Origin: Terriglobia bacterium
GTDB taxonomy: Bacteria; Acidobacteriota; Vicinamibacteria; Vicinamibacterales; CAVVIG01
NCBI GenBank assembly: GCA_020073005.1
Contig: JAIQFX010000010.1
Span: 27,579 to 91,578 of the forward strand
Direction of reading: 5' to 3'
Length of the DNA stretch: 64,000 bases
A program made the position numbers and the translations under genes. Below, in pieces: positions 48,083 to 58,689 of the stretch (position 1 is its first letter; every line of letters begins with the position of its first letter). Below the pieces are notes generated by a model. The model was not told the origin of the DNA. It was given only the letters and a program-made list of their open reading frames with translations, and made no database searches.

Positions 48083-48536
48083 ATTTTTCTTCAGCCGCCG
48101 TCGACGTCGCGGGACCCATGCCGACGATCTCGAGGATGCACTCTTCATCCTTCGCGCCATCGTAGTGGATCTCCTTGCCGTAGTGCGTGACGTAGCTGCC
48201 CGCGGGCACCGGCGTCGCCGAGGCGAAGTCGTACTTCGGGCCCGTCGCCACCCACCACGTGCCCTTCAGCACGTAGATGTAGCGATCGTTGGGGTGGAAA
48301 TGCGGGCGGCTGTTGTTGTGCGGCAGCCACTTCTGCAGCGTGATGTAGAGGCCCGGCTTCGACGGATCGCCGACGAGCACCGCGCTCTCGGATCCCGTGC
48401 CCTTCCGCCACTTGATGTCGTTCGGCATCTGAATCGTGATCGCCTTCGGATTCAGTTCCGCCGCCCCGCGCGCGGACCCGATCGCGCCCGAGAAGACAAC
48501 CAGTGACACGGCAAACGCAGCTCGCGGAATTCGCAT
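48081..48536 (-). CDS. Exported cupin-domain protein
   Basis: I chose the ATG at 48536, preceded by GGAGG (151 residues); the longer frame is non-coding. A signal peptide (1-24, ending ARGAA) precedes a single cupin barrel with NNSRPHFHPNDRYIYVLKGT and later HYGKEIHYDGAKDEECILEI, offering three His and a Glu for a metal site. Full length for a monocupin. It is distinct from the cupin at 19641. Confidence 0.88.
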   Translation of the reverse strand: MRIPRAAFAVSLVVFSGAIGSARGAAELNPKAITIQMPNDIKWRKGTGSESAVLVGDPSKPGLYITLQKWLPHNNSRPHFHPNDRYIYVLKGTWWVATGPKYDFASATPVPAGSYVTHYGKEIHYDGAKDEECILEIVGMGPATSTAAEEK

Positions 48537-48775
48537 ACAAACCTCCAGAACTTGTTGCGCGCAGTATAGCGCCGAGCCGGCCGGAAACGGGTGGCCACGA
48601 ACGGGCGCCCGCTCGAGGGCGCAGGCGAGGCCATCGAATGGTGCATTCGCCGAGCACTCGAGGGGGCTGTTCGCGGTCAGGACCCGAGATCCGCCGACGT
48701 GCAATGAGCGCGCACAAATCCTCTCCGTGCGGCTTCTGAAGTGCGAGAATATGCCGCTCACATTCTGGAGGCCAC

Positions 48776-50602
48776 ATGAACCGTCGCACTGCCTTCGTTT
48801 CGGCCGCCGTCGTGGCCGGCTGGGCTCTTCTCGTCGCTCCGGGCACCGCGCAGTCGCCGAATGCCTTCGGCGTTCCCTCCGCCGATCTGCCGCAGCCAGG
48901 CACGGCGATCAAAGCCGTCCCCGGCTCGCGCGCGCAGGGATGGCTCTCGCAGGGACGCTCGGAGGTCCTCGCGCGCCACGGCATGGTCGCCACGAGCGAT
49001 CCGCTCGCCGCGGAAGCGGGCCTCGAGATCCTGCGCAACGGCGGTAACGCGATCGACGCGGCCGTCGCGACCGGCGCCGTCCTCGACGTCACGTCGCAGA
49101 ACGACACGGGCATCGGCGGCGATCTCTTCGCGCTGGTGTACATCGCGAAGGACAAGAAACTCTACGCGCTCAATTCGGGCGGCTGGGCGCCGAGCGGCTG
49201 GACGCCGGAGTTCTTCAAGACGAAGCTCGGGGTCAACCGGGTGCCGCAGAACGGCGTGAACTCCGCGTCGGTGCCCGGCGCGATCTCCGGCTACGACGCG
49301 CTGCTGAAGCGCTTCGGCACGGTCGGCTTCAAAGAGGCGTTCGAGCGCGCGGCGCGGCTCGCCGACGAGGGATGGGGCATCGCCGAGCGGCGTCATTCCG
49401 ATCTGAAGAACGCGACCAACGGCCTGGCCAACGATCCCGATTCCAAGGAGACGTTCCTGGTCGACGGCAAGACGCCGGCGCTCTACAGCATCATCCGCAA
49501 TCCCGGCCTGTCGAAAGCGCTGCGCCTCATCCAGGCGCAGGGCCGCGACGCGTTCTACACAGGCGACATCGCCGACGCCATCGTCGCGAAGATGAAAGCC
49601 AACGGCGGCGTGATGACGAAAGCCGATCTCGGCGAATTCCAGTCGGAATGGGTCGAGCCGATCTCGACCAACTATCACGGCTACGACGTCTTCGAGCTGC
49701 CGCCGCCCGGCCAGGGCTTCGCCGCGCTCGAGATGCTGAACATCCTCGAAGTCTGCATGCCGAAGTTCAACACGACGCTCGCGGCGCTCGGCCCGGCGGA
49801 TCCGCAGTACTGGCATTACATGGTCGAGGCGAAGAAGCTGGCGTACTCCGATCTCCTCGCGAACAACGCCGACCCGATGTTCGCGAAGGTGCCGGTGAAG
49901 GACCTGCTCTCGAAGACGCACGCGGCGTCGCTCTGCTCGAAGATCGATCCGAACGTCGCCGCGAAACCCGGCGTCACCGGTTCGACCGATGGCGGGACCA
50001 TCTACCTGACGACGGCCGATCGGTGGGGGAACATGGTGTCGCTGATCCACAGCGTGTTCGGCGTGTACGGCAGCCGCGCGACGGTTCCGCCGTACGGCTT
50101 CGTGCTCCACAACCGCGGGTCCGCCTTCTCGCTCGATCCGAAGAGCCCGAACATCGTCGCGCCGCACAAGCGGCCCTTCCACACGATCATCGCGGGCTTC
50201 GTCATGAAAGATGGTCAGCCGCTGATGACCTTCGGCAACATGGGCGGCGGCGTGCAGCCCGAAACGCACGCGCAGCACATGGTCAACCTGATCGATCTCG
50301 GCATGAACGTGCAGATGACGACCGACGCCGCGCGCTTCACGCACAACCAGAACTCGAACGTGCTGTCGCTCGAGCAGAATCTGTTCAATCTGGTCGGCGC
50401 CGCGCTGAAAGCGAAGGGCCACGACGTGCGATCGGTGACGGGCGGATCGGTCGGCGGCTATCAGGGGATCTTGTTCACGCGCGATCCGCGCATGCCGCAG
50501 CCGACGTTCGATCGGAGCTACGCGACGCAGGATCTGCCCGTGAACGGCGTCTATCGCGGCGGATCAGATCACAGGAAAGACGGGCAGGCGGTGGGGTGGT
50601 AG
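48776..50602 (+). CDS. Gamma-glutamyltransferase family protein (Ntn hydrolase)
   Basis: A 608-residue protein with a signal peptide (about 1-23). It has the GGT fold: ATSDPLAAEAGLEILRNGGN, AIDAAVATGAVLDVTSQNDT, GIGGDLFALVY, and the autoprocessing point at Thr408 in STDGGTIYLTTADRWGN, which becomes the N-terminal nucleophile of the small subunit. It ends with GGSVGGYQGI near the C-terminus. It would act in the periplasm on glutathione or other gamma-glutamyl compounds. Residues around the nucleophile (TIYL rather than TTH) place it in the divergent GGT-like group, so the acceptor is uncertain. GGAGG precedes the start. Confidence 0.9.
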   Translation: MNRRTAFVSAAVVAGWALLVAPGTAQSPNAFGVPSADLPQPGTAIKAVPGSRAQGWLSQGRSEVLARHGMVATSDPLAAEAGLEILRNGGNAIDAAVATGAVLDVTSQNDTGIGGDLFALVYIAKDKKLYALNSGGWAPSGWTPEFFKTKLGVNRVPQNGVNSASVPGAISGYDALLKRFGTVGFKEAFERAARLADEGWGIAERRHSDLKNATNGLANDPDSKETFLVDGKTPALYSIIRNPGLSKALRLIQAQGRDAFYTGDIADAIVAKMKANGGVMTKADLGEFQSEWVEPISTNYHGYDVFELPPPGQGFAALEMLNILEVCMPKFNTTLAALGPADPQYWHYMVEAKKLAYSDLLANNADPMFAKVPVKDLLSKTHAASLCSKIDPNVAAKPGVTGSTDGGTIYLTTADRWGNMVSLIHSVFGVYGSRATVPPYGFVLHNRGSAFSLDPKSPNIVAPHKRPFHTIIAGFVMKDGQPLMTFGNMGGGVQPETHAQHMVNLIDLGMNVQMTTDAARFTHNQNSNVLSLEQNLFNLVGAALKAKGHDVRSVTGGSVGGYQGILFTRDPRMPQPTFDRSYATQDLPVNGVYRGGSDHRKDGQAVGW

Positions 50603-50605
50603 ATT

Positions 50606-50650
50606 CGGGGACGGGTCTCGGCGCGCGTCGAAATCCGAGACCCGTCCCCG
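50606..50650. terminator. Bidirectional hairpin terminator
   Basis: CGGGGACGGGTCTCGG (50606-50621) pairs perfectly with CCGAGACCCGTCCCCG (50635-50650) across a 13-nt loop, between two convergent genes. Confidence 0.75.
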
Positions 50651-50655
50651 ACTGC

Positions 50656-51591
50656 CTACTTGAAGTTCCCGCCGTCCAGGCAGCCCTTCTGGCCGCTGCT
50701 GTTCGGATAGCCGGTGCTGGCGTTGAACGCGGCGTTCGACCAGTTCCCCTGAACCTTCCACTGCGAGAGGTTCGAGAACGTCAGGAGCGGCGTTCCGAAT
50801 CTCCACGCGCACTTATCGGCGTTCTCCGCGCCGTTCGCGTCGTACCAGGCGTTCAGGTGCTGATCGGTGAGCGTCTCGGAGAGCTCGTGCCCGCTCACGT
50901 TGGCGAGCGCCGCCAGACCTTGTGAGTGCAGGCCGGACGTATCCTGCGGATCGCAGCCCGGGTCGCCGTCGAGGTTGAAGAAGAACGCGAACTGGATCGT
51001 CACGCCGTTCGAGCACGTGCCGGCGCTGTGCCAGGCGCAGTAGCCCGCGTTGCCGCGCGGCGAGTCCACGTACACGGGGTAGTAGCCGTCCGGCTTCAGG
51101 CTCGTCGCCTTGCTGCACGCCTCGGCGAGAATCGGCGACGTGCGGCTGCCGTTCTTCGGCGCGGCCGTCAGATCGAGGTGAGACGTGCCGAATGTCACGC
51201 TCGTGCCGACATGGCCGGTGCCGTCGGCGTACTCGGTCGTGGTCGCTTCATACGTCGACACGTTCATGCCTTCGTAGAACGACTGGAGCCCGGTCATCTT
51301 GTCGGCGACGAACGCGCTGTTGCTCCACTTCGCGCCCCAATAGATCGGCTCGACGTACGCGCCGTTCGTCATGACCGGGCCGTTGTGATAGACGAGGAGC
51401 GGCGATCCACCGCCGCCGCCCGGACGCGCTTCGCCGCGCGCCCACTGAATGCCGGACATCGGCGGCTCGGCGACCGGCGGCGGACCGCCCTGTCCCTGAT
51501 TGCCTTGCCCTTGATCCTGTGAGCCGCCCATGGCGATTCCCACGGCGGACACCGTCATTGCCAGCGCGAACGCGATCGAAAGACGTTTCAT
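50656..51591 (-). CDS. Exported EXORDIUM/phosphate-induced-protein-1-like protein
   Basis: I use the ATG at 51591 (311 residues), which gives a clean signal peptide ending near AMGGS. A Gln/Gly/Pro-rich linker follows, then VYHNGPVMTNGAYVEPIYWG and GHELSETLTDQHLNAWYD (HELSE at 235-239) with a conserved Cys after it (ADKCAW). The order GGPV(L/M)T, IYWG and HEL(A/S)E...NAWY is that of plant EXORDIUM / Phi-1 proteins, known also in bacteria. HExxE is reminiscent of a zincin, but activity is not shown in the family. Four to six Cys suggest disulfides. Confidence 0.6.
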   Translation of the reverse strand: MKRLSIAFALAMTVSAVGIAMGGSQDQGQGNQGQGGPPPVAEPPMSGIQWARGEARPGGGGGSPLLVYHNGPVMTNGAYVEPIYWGAKWSNSAFVADKMTGLQSFYEGMNVSTYEATTTEYADGTGHVGTSVTFGTSHLDLTAAPKNGSRTSPILAEACSKATSLKPDGYYPVYVDSPRGNAGYCAWHSAGTCSNGVTIQFAFFFNLDGDPGCDPQDTSGLHSQGLAALANVSGHELSETLTDQHLNAWYDANGAENADKCAWRFGTPLLTFSNLSQWKVQGNWSNAAFNASTGYPNSSGQKGCLDGGNFK

Positions 51592-51692
51592 GGACTCCCT
51601 CCAACGGACGCGGGGGACGCGTCGGGTTAAGAAGCTAACCGCGTCCGCGCGCGGCGTCAACCCTGACGTGCATTACGAATTCGTCGGCGGAA

Positions 51693-52445
51693 TTACAACG
51701 CGCTTCCCTTGATAAACCACGCGTACGCGTCGTGCGCGATGTCGGGCGGCAGCGTGTGCCGCCCGTCGAACTCGCGGTAGGTCACGTCGTAGCCCAGCGC
51801 CTTCAGCCGCGGGACGAACTTCCGGCTCGTCACGTCGATCGGCATCGTCGGATCGGCGGTCCCGTGCGAAATGAAGATGCGCGGCTTGCCTCGCGCGTCG
51901 GGCGGCCGCATGAGCCCGGGCGAGAACGCCATCAGGTGACCGAACACGTCGCCGTTCGCGACGCCGAACGACAGCACGTGCGTCGCGCCGTCGGAGAAGC
52001 CCGCGAGCGCGAGCCGCCGTCGATCGACGGCGCACCGCTCGATCGTCGACTGAAATGCCGCGGCGAGAAACTCGCTGTCCTGACCGTGTCCGAGAATCGA
52101 ATCCCAAGTCCAGTCGCGCGAGTCCGGCGCGAGCACGATATAGCCGAACTCGTCGGCCTGCCGGAACGCGAAGCCGGCATTGGCGCCCGATCCGCCCGCG
52201 CCGTGCAGCGCCACCACCAGCGGCATCGGCACGTCACGCCTGTAGCCCTTCGGAATGTAGATGACGCCGTCGCGATCGTTGTTGATGGCGAGCGGGTTCT
52301 GGCCCTCGACGAGCTCGTGCCGCGGCTTGTCGGGCGGCGTGAGGACGAGCGGATCCTGTCGCGCAAACGCGCGGACCGCGCGCGTGAACGGATCAAGAGC
52401 CGCAAGCGTGCCGGCCGCGATAAACGTCCGCCTGTTGATGTGCAT
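51693..52445 (-). CDS. Tat-exported alpha/beta hydrolase (esterase / PHB-depolymerase-like)
   Basis: A 250-residue protein with a twin-arginine signal (INRRTFIAAG). The hydrolase fold shows the oxyanion region PLVVALHGAGGSG, the nucleophile elbow AGFSDGAT (Ser151), Asp198 in HGTADPTMP and His230 in FDGRHTLPP, a complete triad. It resembles short carboxylesterases and polyhydroxyalkanoate depolymerase-like enzymes; the substrate is unknown. Confidence 0.88.
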   Translation of the reverse strand: MHINRRTFIAAGTLAALDPFTRAVRAFARQDPLVLTPPDKPRHELVEGQNPLAINNDRDGVIYIPKGYRRDVPMPLVVALHGAGGSGANAGFAFRQADEFGYIVLAPDSRDWTWDSILGHGQDSEFLAAAFQSTIERCAVDRRRLALAGFSDGATHVLSFGVANGDVFGHLMAFSPGLMRPPDARGKPRIFISHGTADPTMPIDVTSRKFVPRLKALGYDVTYREFDGRHTLPPDIAHDAYAWFIKGSAL

Positions 52446-52502
52446 GGCTCGCTTTCTCCCGCGGGTCCAGCGTGTTATACACCCTCAAGGTGACGAGCCA
52501 CC

Positions 52503-52997
52503 ATGACTGACATCGACCTCGTTCGCCAGTGGATCAATGCGTCCGTTCGGGTCGTGGCGTTGACGGGCGCGGGCATCTCGACCGAATCCGGCATTCCCGA
52601 CTTTCGCGGCCCTCAGGGCGTGTGGACCACGAATCCGAAAGCCGAGCGGCTCTCCAACATTCACTCCTACATGTCGGATCGCGTGCGCGCGGGCGAAGAC
52701 GATCCGGCGTGCGAGCGCTGCGGCGGGATTCTGAAGAGCGCGACGATCTCGTTCGGCCAGTCACTCGACCCCGACGTCATCACCCGCGCCATGCGCGCCG
52801 CGGAGCGCGCCGACCTGCTGCTCGCCGTCGGCACCAGCCTGCAGGTCTATCCCGTTGCGGGCGCGGTCCCGCTGGCGAAGGCCGCCGGCGCCCGCGTCGT
52901 CATCGTGAACGCCCAGCCCACGCCGTTCGACGAGCTTGCGGATGCCGTCCTGAGGGAGGCAATCGGGGAGGTCCTTCCCGCGCTCTGCGGTCCCTGA
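52503..52997 (+). CDS. Sirtuin-like protein with an internal in-frame deletion
   Basis: A 164-residue protein. Residues 1-58 are the N-terminus of a bacterial class III sirtuin (ALTGAGISTESGIPDFRGPQ, then NPKAERLSNIH). Residues 60-164 are the C-terminal half (CERCGGILKSATISFGQSLD, LLLAVGTSLQVYPVAGAVPL). About 75 residues that should lie between are absent, including the QNID motif, the catalytic His of the HG motif, and the first two zinc cysteines. Only C70 and C73 remain. The frame is intact across the junction near 52680. It should not be a working NAD-dependent deacylase. It could be a decayed gene or an assembly collapse. Confidence 0.85.
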   Translation: MTDIDLVRQWINASVRVVALTGAGISTESGIPDFRGPQGVWTTNPKAERLSNIHSYMSDRVRAGEDDPACERCGGILKSATISFGQSLDPDVITRAMRAAERADLLLAVGTSLQVYPVAGAVPLAKAAGARVVIVNAQPTPFDELADAVLREAIGEVLPALCGP

Positions 52998-53087
52998 CAC
53001 GGAAAGACCGTGCAGTTGCGGATAAATCGGCTCCGTTTGGGGGCGGAAGTGCTAGAATCGCCGCCTATATATAAAGGAGTGGGCCCT

Positions 53088-54482
53088 ATGACGTATCCCT
53101 CGCTCCGTACCCCTCTGCTGGCCGTCGCGGCGTCGCTCGCCGTCACGGGTCTGGCCGCCGCCGCGGACAACGCGAAACCCGTCACCTTTTCCAAGGACGT
53201 CGCGCCGATCTTCCAGGCGAAATGCCAGGAGTGCCATCAGCCGAATTCGATCGCGCCGATGTCGCTGATCACGTTCCAGGACGCGCGGCCCTGGGCGCGC
53301 TCGATCAAGGAGCGCGTGGCGTCGCGGCAGATGCCGCCGTGGCACATCGACAAGTCCGTCGGCGTGCAGCACTTCAAGAACGACATGTCGCTCAGCGACG
53401 AGCAGGTCGACACCATCGTCCGCTGGGTCGACGGCGGCGCGATGCAGGGCGATCCGAAAGATCTGCCGCCGCCCAAGCCGCTCGTGACCGACAACGAGTG
53501 GAAAGCGGTGCGCGACGGATTCGGACAGCCCGATCTCGTCGTCAAGTCGTCCGAATACACGATGCCGGCCGAGCACCAGGACGTCTGGTACCGGCCCTCG
53601 TCCGAGATTCCGCTGACCGAGCCGCGCTGGGTGCGCCTCGTGGAGATTCGTCCGACGAGCCTCAAGGCGCGCAAGATCATTCATCACTCGATCGCGCACC
53701 TCGTGCTGAAAGACGATCCGGACGCCGTCAACACCGGCACGCTGACCGGCGGCGGCCGCGGTCTCGGCGGCAACGATCCGGACAGCATCGTGAACGCGCG
53801 CCCGCAGCTGATGGAATGGGCGATCGGCAAGGGCTACGACCTGTATCGTCCCGGCACCGGCAAGCTGATGCTGCCGGGCGAGTCGATCACGTGGGATCAG
53901 CACATCCACGCGGTGGGCGAAGAGATCACCGGCGGATCCGAGATCGGCATCTGGTTCTACAAGAAGGGCGAGGAGCCGAAGAAGCGCAGCTACCTCGTCG
54001 GCTTCACCGGCATCGATCGGACGAAGATGCTCGACATCCCGCCGAACTCGATGGCGATGACCGAAGGCTTCACCGTCCTGAAGGAGAACGCGCTCATCGA
54101 GAACTTCCAGCCGCATTTCCACCTGCGCGGGAAGTCGATGCAGGTCGAAGCGATTCTGCCGGACGGCAACAAGCAGGTGCTGAGCTACGTCGGCAACTTC
54201 AACTTCAACTGGATGACGAACTACATCTACGACGACGACTACGCGCCGCTGCTGCCGAAGGGTACGGTCATCCACGTGACGGCGTGGTACGACAACACGC
54301 GCGCGAACAAGAACAACCCGGATCCGGATCAGTGGGTCGGCTTCGGCGACCGCACGGTCGACGAGATGGCGCACGCCTGGATGAACGTCACCTACTTCAC
54401 CGACGCCGAGTACAAGGCGCTGCAGGCCGAGCGCAAGGCGAAGCTGCCGAAGGTCACCAACAACGAAGACAGACAGCAGTAG
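53088..54482 (+). CDS. Exported cytochrome c fused to PHM-like copper monooxygenase domains (paralogue 2)
   Basis: I use the ATG at 53088, with AAAGGAG upstream (464 residues). Signal peptide about 1-26, then a cytochrome c-like domain with CQECH at 46-50 and a conserved stretch APMSLITFQDARPWARSIK shared with the protein at 17125. The two monooxygenase-like domains keep all copper-ligand positions of PHM: His199-His200, His272 and His274 (DQHIHAVGEE), His343 and His345 (FQPHFHLRGKSM) and Met427 in DRTVDEM. This copy matches PHM better than the one at 17125. It is probably periplasmic; electrons could come through the haem. A textbook terminator follows. Confidence 0.85.
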   Translation: MTYPSLRTPLLAVAASLAVTGLAAAADNAKPVTFSKDVAPIFQAKCQECHQPNSIAPMSLITFQDARPWARSIKERVASRQMPPWHIDKSVGVQHFKNDMSLSDEQVDTIVRWVDGGAMQGDPKDLPPPKPLVTDNEWKAVRDGFGQPDLVVKSSEYTMPAEHQDVWYRPSSEIPLTEPRWVRLVEIRPTSLKARKIIHHSIAHLVLKDDPDAVNTGTLTGGGRGLGGNDPDSIVNARPQLMEWAIGKGYDLYRPGTGKLMLPGESITWDQHIHAVGEEITGGSEIGIWFYKKGEEPKKRSYLVGFTGIDRTKMLDIPPNSMAMTEGFTVLKENALIENFQPHFHLRGKSMQVEAILPDGNKQVLSYVGNFNFNWMTNYIYDDDYAPLLPKGTVIHVTAWYDNTRANKNNPDPDQWVGFGDRTVDEMAHAWMNVTYFTDAEYKALQAERKAKLPKVTNNEDRQQ

Positions 54483-54510
54483 CGATCAATCGCTTCGTTC
54501 GCGAATTCAG

Positions 54511-54546
54511 ACGCCGCAGGCCTCACAGCCTGCGGCGTTTTTCTTT
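54511..54546 (+). terminator. Rho-independent terminator
   Basis: ACGCCGCAGGC / GCCTGCGGCGT, an 11-bp perfect stem with a 6-nt loop, is followed by TTTTTCTTT, 28 bp after the copper monooxygenase-like gene. Confidence 0.92.
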
Positions 54547-54551
54547 GTCCG

Positions 54552-54764
54552 TCAGGCGGACTCGCCGGCCAGCATGGCCGCCTGCTTGGGGTCGAGCACG
54601 AACGCCGTGTGCGCCGCCATCACCTGCCAGCGTCCGTTGCGCTTCATCCACACGTTGGTCGTCCGGTACTTGCGCTCCACGTTGACGCTGCCGCCCTTGA
54701 TCTTCACGACGAAGCGGTAGCTGCTGATGGCCGTGTCGCCCTGGCCGACGATCTGAAGATCCTC
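54552..54764 (-). pseudogene. C-terminal fragment of a SnoaL/DUF4440-like protein
   Basis: Leftwards the frame encodes EDLQIVGQGDTAISSYRFVV, a short basic stretch, NVWMKRNGRWQVMAAHTAFV and LDPKQAAMLAGESA to a stop at 54552. This is the second half of an NTF2-like (SnoaL_3/DUF4440) domain. Upstream there is no start codon in frame and no first half (normal length is about 130-150 residues); the divergent regulator fragment begins right there. It is a truncated remnant. Confidence 0.7.
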
Positions 54765-54847
54765 TGTCGTCCCTCCTTGTGGGTGTGGCGACGAAGGTAG
54801 CGTGCCGCCGCGCGGGGCGTCTCGAAGGATTTGCTAAGATTCGCCGA

Positions 54848-55214
54848 ATGCCGATGATGGCCCCGGAATGCTACCGCTTCGGCGACGTCACGCTCGACGT
54901 GGAGGAGCGGCGCCTGTCGCGCGGGCGGACCGCGCTGCACTTGCCGCCGAAGGCGTACGACGTTCTCGTCGCGCTCGCGCGCCGCGCCGGCCGTCTCGTC
55001 ACCAAGCAGGAACTGCTCGCCGAGGTCTGGCCCGACGCGTTCGTCGAGGAAGGCATCCTCACGGTCCACATCGCGGCGCTTCGCAAGGCGCTCGGCGGCG
55101 CTCGTCCATCTCGCGGTCGCGCCGCAATGGGACGAACTGCGGAGTGATCCACGATTTGCCGCGCGACTTATTCGAATGGGACTGCCAGCCGTGCCCGTTG
55201 CAGCTGCGGTCTAA
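54848..55214 (+). pseudogene. Winged-helix/TPR transcription regulator with large internal deletion
   Basis: From the ATG at 54848 the frame encodes an OmpR/CadC-type winged helix (YRFGDVTLDVEERRLSRGRT, PPKAYDVLVALARRAGRLVT, LTVHIAALRKALGG). It then shifts into an unrelated frame and stops at 55147. In the +1 frame, from about 55098, the sequence reads ALVHLAVAPQWDELRSDPRF, AARLIRMGLP and stops at 55214, which is the typical C-terminus of the acidobacterial winged-helix + TPR regulators (usually 500-900 residues). So several hundred codons have been lost. An 8-bp direct repeat (GGCGCTCG at 55087 and 55097) lies at the junction. Confidence 0.8.
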
Positions 55215-55215
55215 C

Positions 55216-55611
55216 TCAACCGTGACCTCTGTTTCGTATCCGTGTCCTCCGTGGTAGAGCCGTTCGTCGACGGCTCGCCTTGGCCGACACGAACCGGTGC
55301 GCCATCAGCAGCAGATCCCGCAGCGCGTCGCGGCGGATGCGCGCGAGGCGGACGAGCACGCACGGATAGTTCACGTAGTGCTCTTTCAGGTAGTACGTCT
55401 CCGGTTCCGCCGCGAGGAGCTCGTCGCGATCGGCGAACGCGATGCGAACCGCGAGCGAATGGGGCTCCGCGGACCTGTGATTCGGAATGCAGGCGAACAT
55501 CTGCCCGTTGACCTTCAGCGCCGGCGTCCTGTACGTCGTCCCTTCCTCGGCGCCTGGCAGGGCCAGTCCGATCTCGCGCACGGTATCGAACGTGATTCGT
55601 TTCGCGGCCAC
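55216..55611 (-). CDS. MmcQ/YjbR-family protein with repeat-derived C-terminus
   Basis: I chose the GTG at 55611 (131 residues), where the conserved start AKRITFDTVREIGLALPGAE begins; upstream sequence is not conserved in type. The body (TTYRTPALKVNGQMFACIPN, SLAVRIAFADRDELLAAEPE, HYVNYPCVLVRLARI) matches the YjbR/MmcQ family of small DNA-binding-like proteins. The last dozen residues (LPRRTRIRNRGHG) are encoded by a dispersed repeat (family A, 55240-55255 and flanks), which appears to have replaced the natural end. The stop is 2 bp from the stop of the broken regulator. Confidence 0.8.
   Translation of the reverse strand: MAAKRITFDTVREIGLALPGAEEGTTYRTPALKVNGQMFACIPNHRSAEPHSLAVRIAFADRDELLAAEPETYYLKEHYVNYPCVLVRLARIRRDALRDLLLMAHRFVSAKASRRRTALPRRTRIRNRGHG
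55240..55255. repeat. Dispersed repeat family A inside the 3' end of the YjbR-like gene
   Basis: CCGTGTCCTCCGTGGT is identical to 12189-12204. It is read on the opposite strand as the C-terminal residues of the YjbR-like protein. Confidence 0.75.
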
Positions 55612-55639
55612 CGGAAGATGATAGCCGGTCTCTGACCGA

Positions 55640-57712
<2,073 letters not shown>

Positions 57713-57780
57713 ACGACATCATCGCAGGTTTCACGCGGGAGGTATGATCGCGTCGCGCCGTGAGCGCGTAAGGACATCCT

Positions 57781-58686
57781 ATGGAACTCGGCATGATCGG
57801 GCTCGGGCGCATGGGCGCCAACATGACCCAGCGTCTGACGCGCGGCGGACATCGCGTCGTCGGCTACGATCCGAATCCCCGGGCGCGCGCGGATGTCGAA
57901 CGCAATGGCGCCGCGTCCGCCGCGTCGCTCGACGCCCTCGTCTCGTCGCTGCGTCCGCCGCGCGCGGTGTGGATGATGGTGCCGGCCGGCGAGGCCACCG
58001 ACAGCACCATCGCCTCGCTGATGCCGCTGCTGGCCGCCGGGGACACGCTCATCGACGGCGGCAATTCCAACTACAAGGACACGATGCGCCGGGCCACGGC
58101 GGTCGGCGAGAAGCAGATCAGCTACATCGACTCCGGCACGAGCGGCGGCATCTGGGGCCTCGACGAAGGCTACAGCCTGATGATCGGCGGCGACGAAGCC
58201 GCGGTCGAGCGCCTGCGGCCGATCTTCGCCGCGCTGGCGCCGGCGCCCGATCGCGGCTGGGGACGCGTCGGTCCGGCCGGCGCCGGTCACTTCACGAAGA
58301 TGATTCACAACGGGATCGAGTACGGGCTCATGCAGGCCTACGCCGAAGGGTTCGCGATCCTGCAGCACAAGCGCGAGTTCGGCCTCGATCTGCACCGCAT
58401 CGCGGAGATCTGGCGTCACGGCAGCGTGGTGCGTTCGTGGTTGCTGGACCTGACGGCGAACGCGCTCGAGGCGAATCCGACGCTGGAGGGCATCGCGCCG
58501 TTCGTGGACGATTCCGGCGAGGGCCGCTGGACGGCGGCCGAAGCGATCGCCCTCGACGTGCCGGCGCCGGTGATCACGCTGTCGTTGCTCGAGCGCCTGC
58601 GCTCGCGCGAGGCGAGCTCGTTCGCCGACAAACTGCTGGCCGCCATGCGCCACCAGTTCGGCGGCCACCCGATCAAGACCGAATGA
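57781..58686 (+). CDS. gnd: 6-phosphogluconate dehydrogenase, decarboxylating (short form)
   Basis: A 301-residue enzyme of the short (YqeC-type) class: GLGRMGANMTQRL Rossmann motif, VDDSGEGRWTAAEA, the catalytic region SYIDSGTSGGIWG and GAGHFTKMIHNGIEYGLMQA with the active Lys. It oxidises 6-phosphogluconate to ribulose-5-phosphate with NAD or NADP. AAGGA lies before the start. It converges with zwf, 3 bp apart. Confidence 0.95.
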   Translation: MELGMIGLGRMGANMTQRLTRGGHRVVGYDPNPRARADVERNGAASAASLDALVSSLRPPRAVWMMVPAGEATDSTIASLMPLLAAGDTLIDGGNSNYKDTMRRATAVGEKQISYIDSGTSGGIWGLDEGYSLMIGGDEAAVERLRPIFAALAPAPDRGWGRVGPAGAGHFTKMIHNGIEYGLMQAYAEGFAILQHKREFGLDLHRIAEIWRHGSVVRSWLLDLTANALEANPTLEGIAPFVDDSGEGRWTAAEAIALDVPAPVITLSLLERLRSREASSFADKLLAAMRHQFGGHPIKTE

Positions 58687-58689
58687 TCG

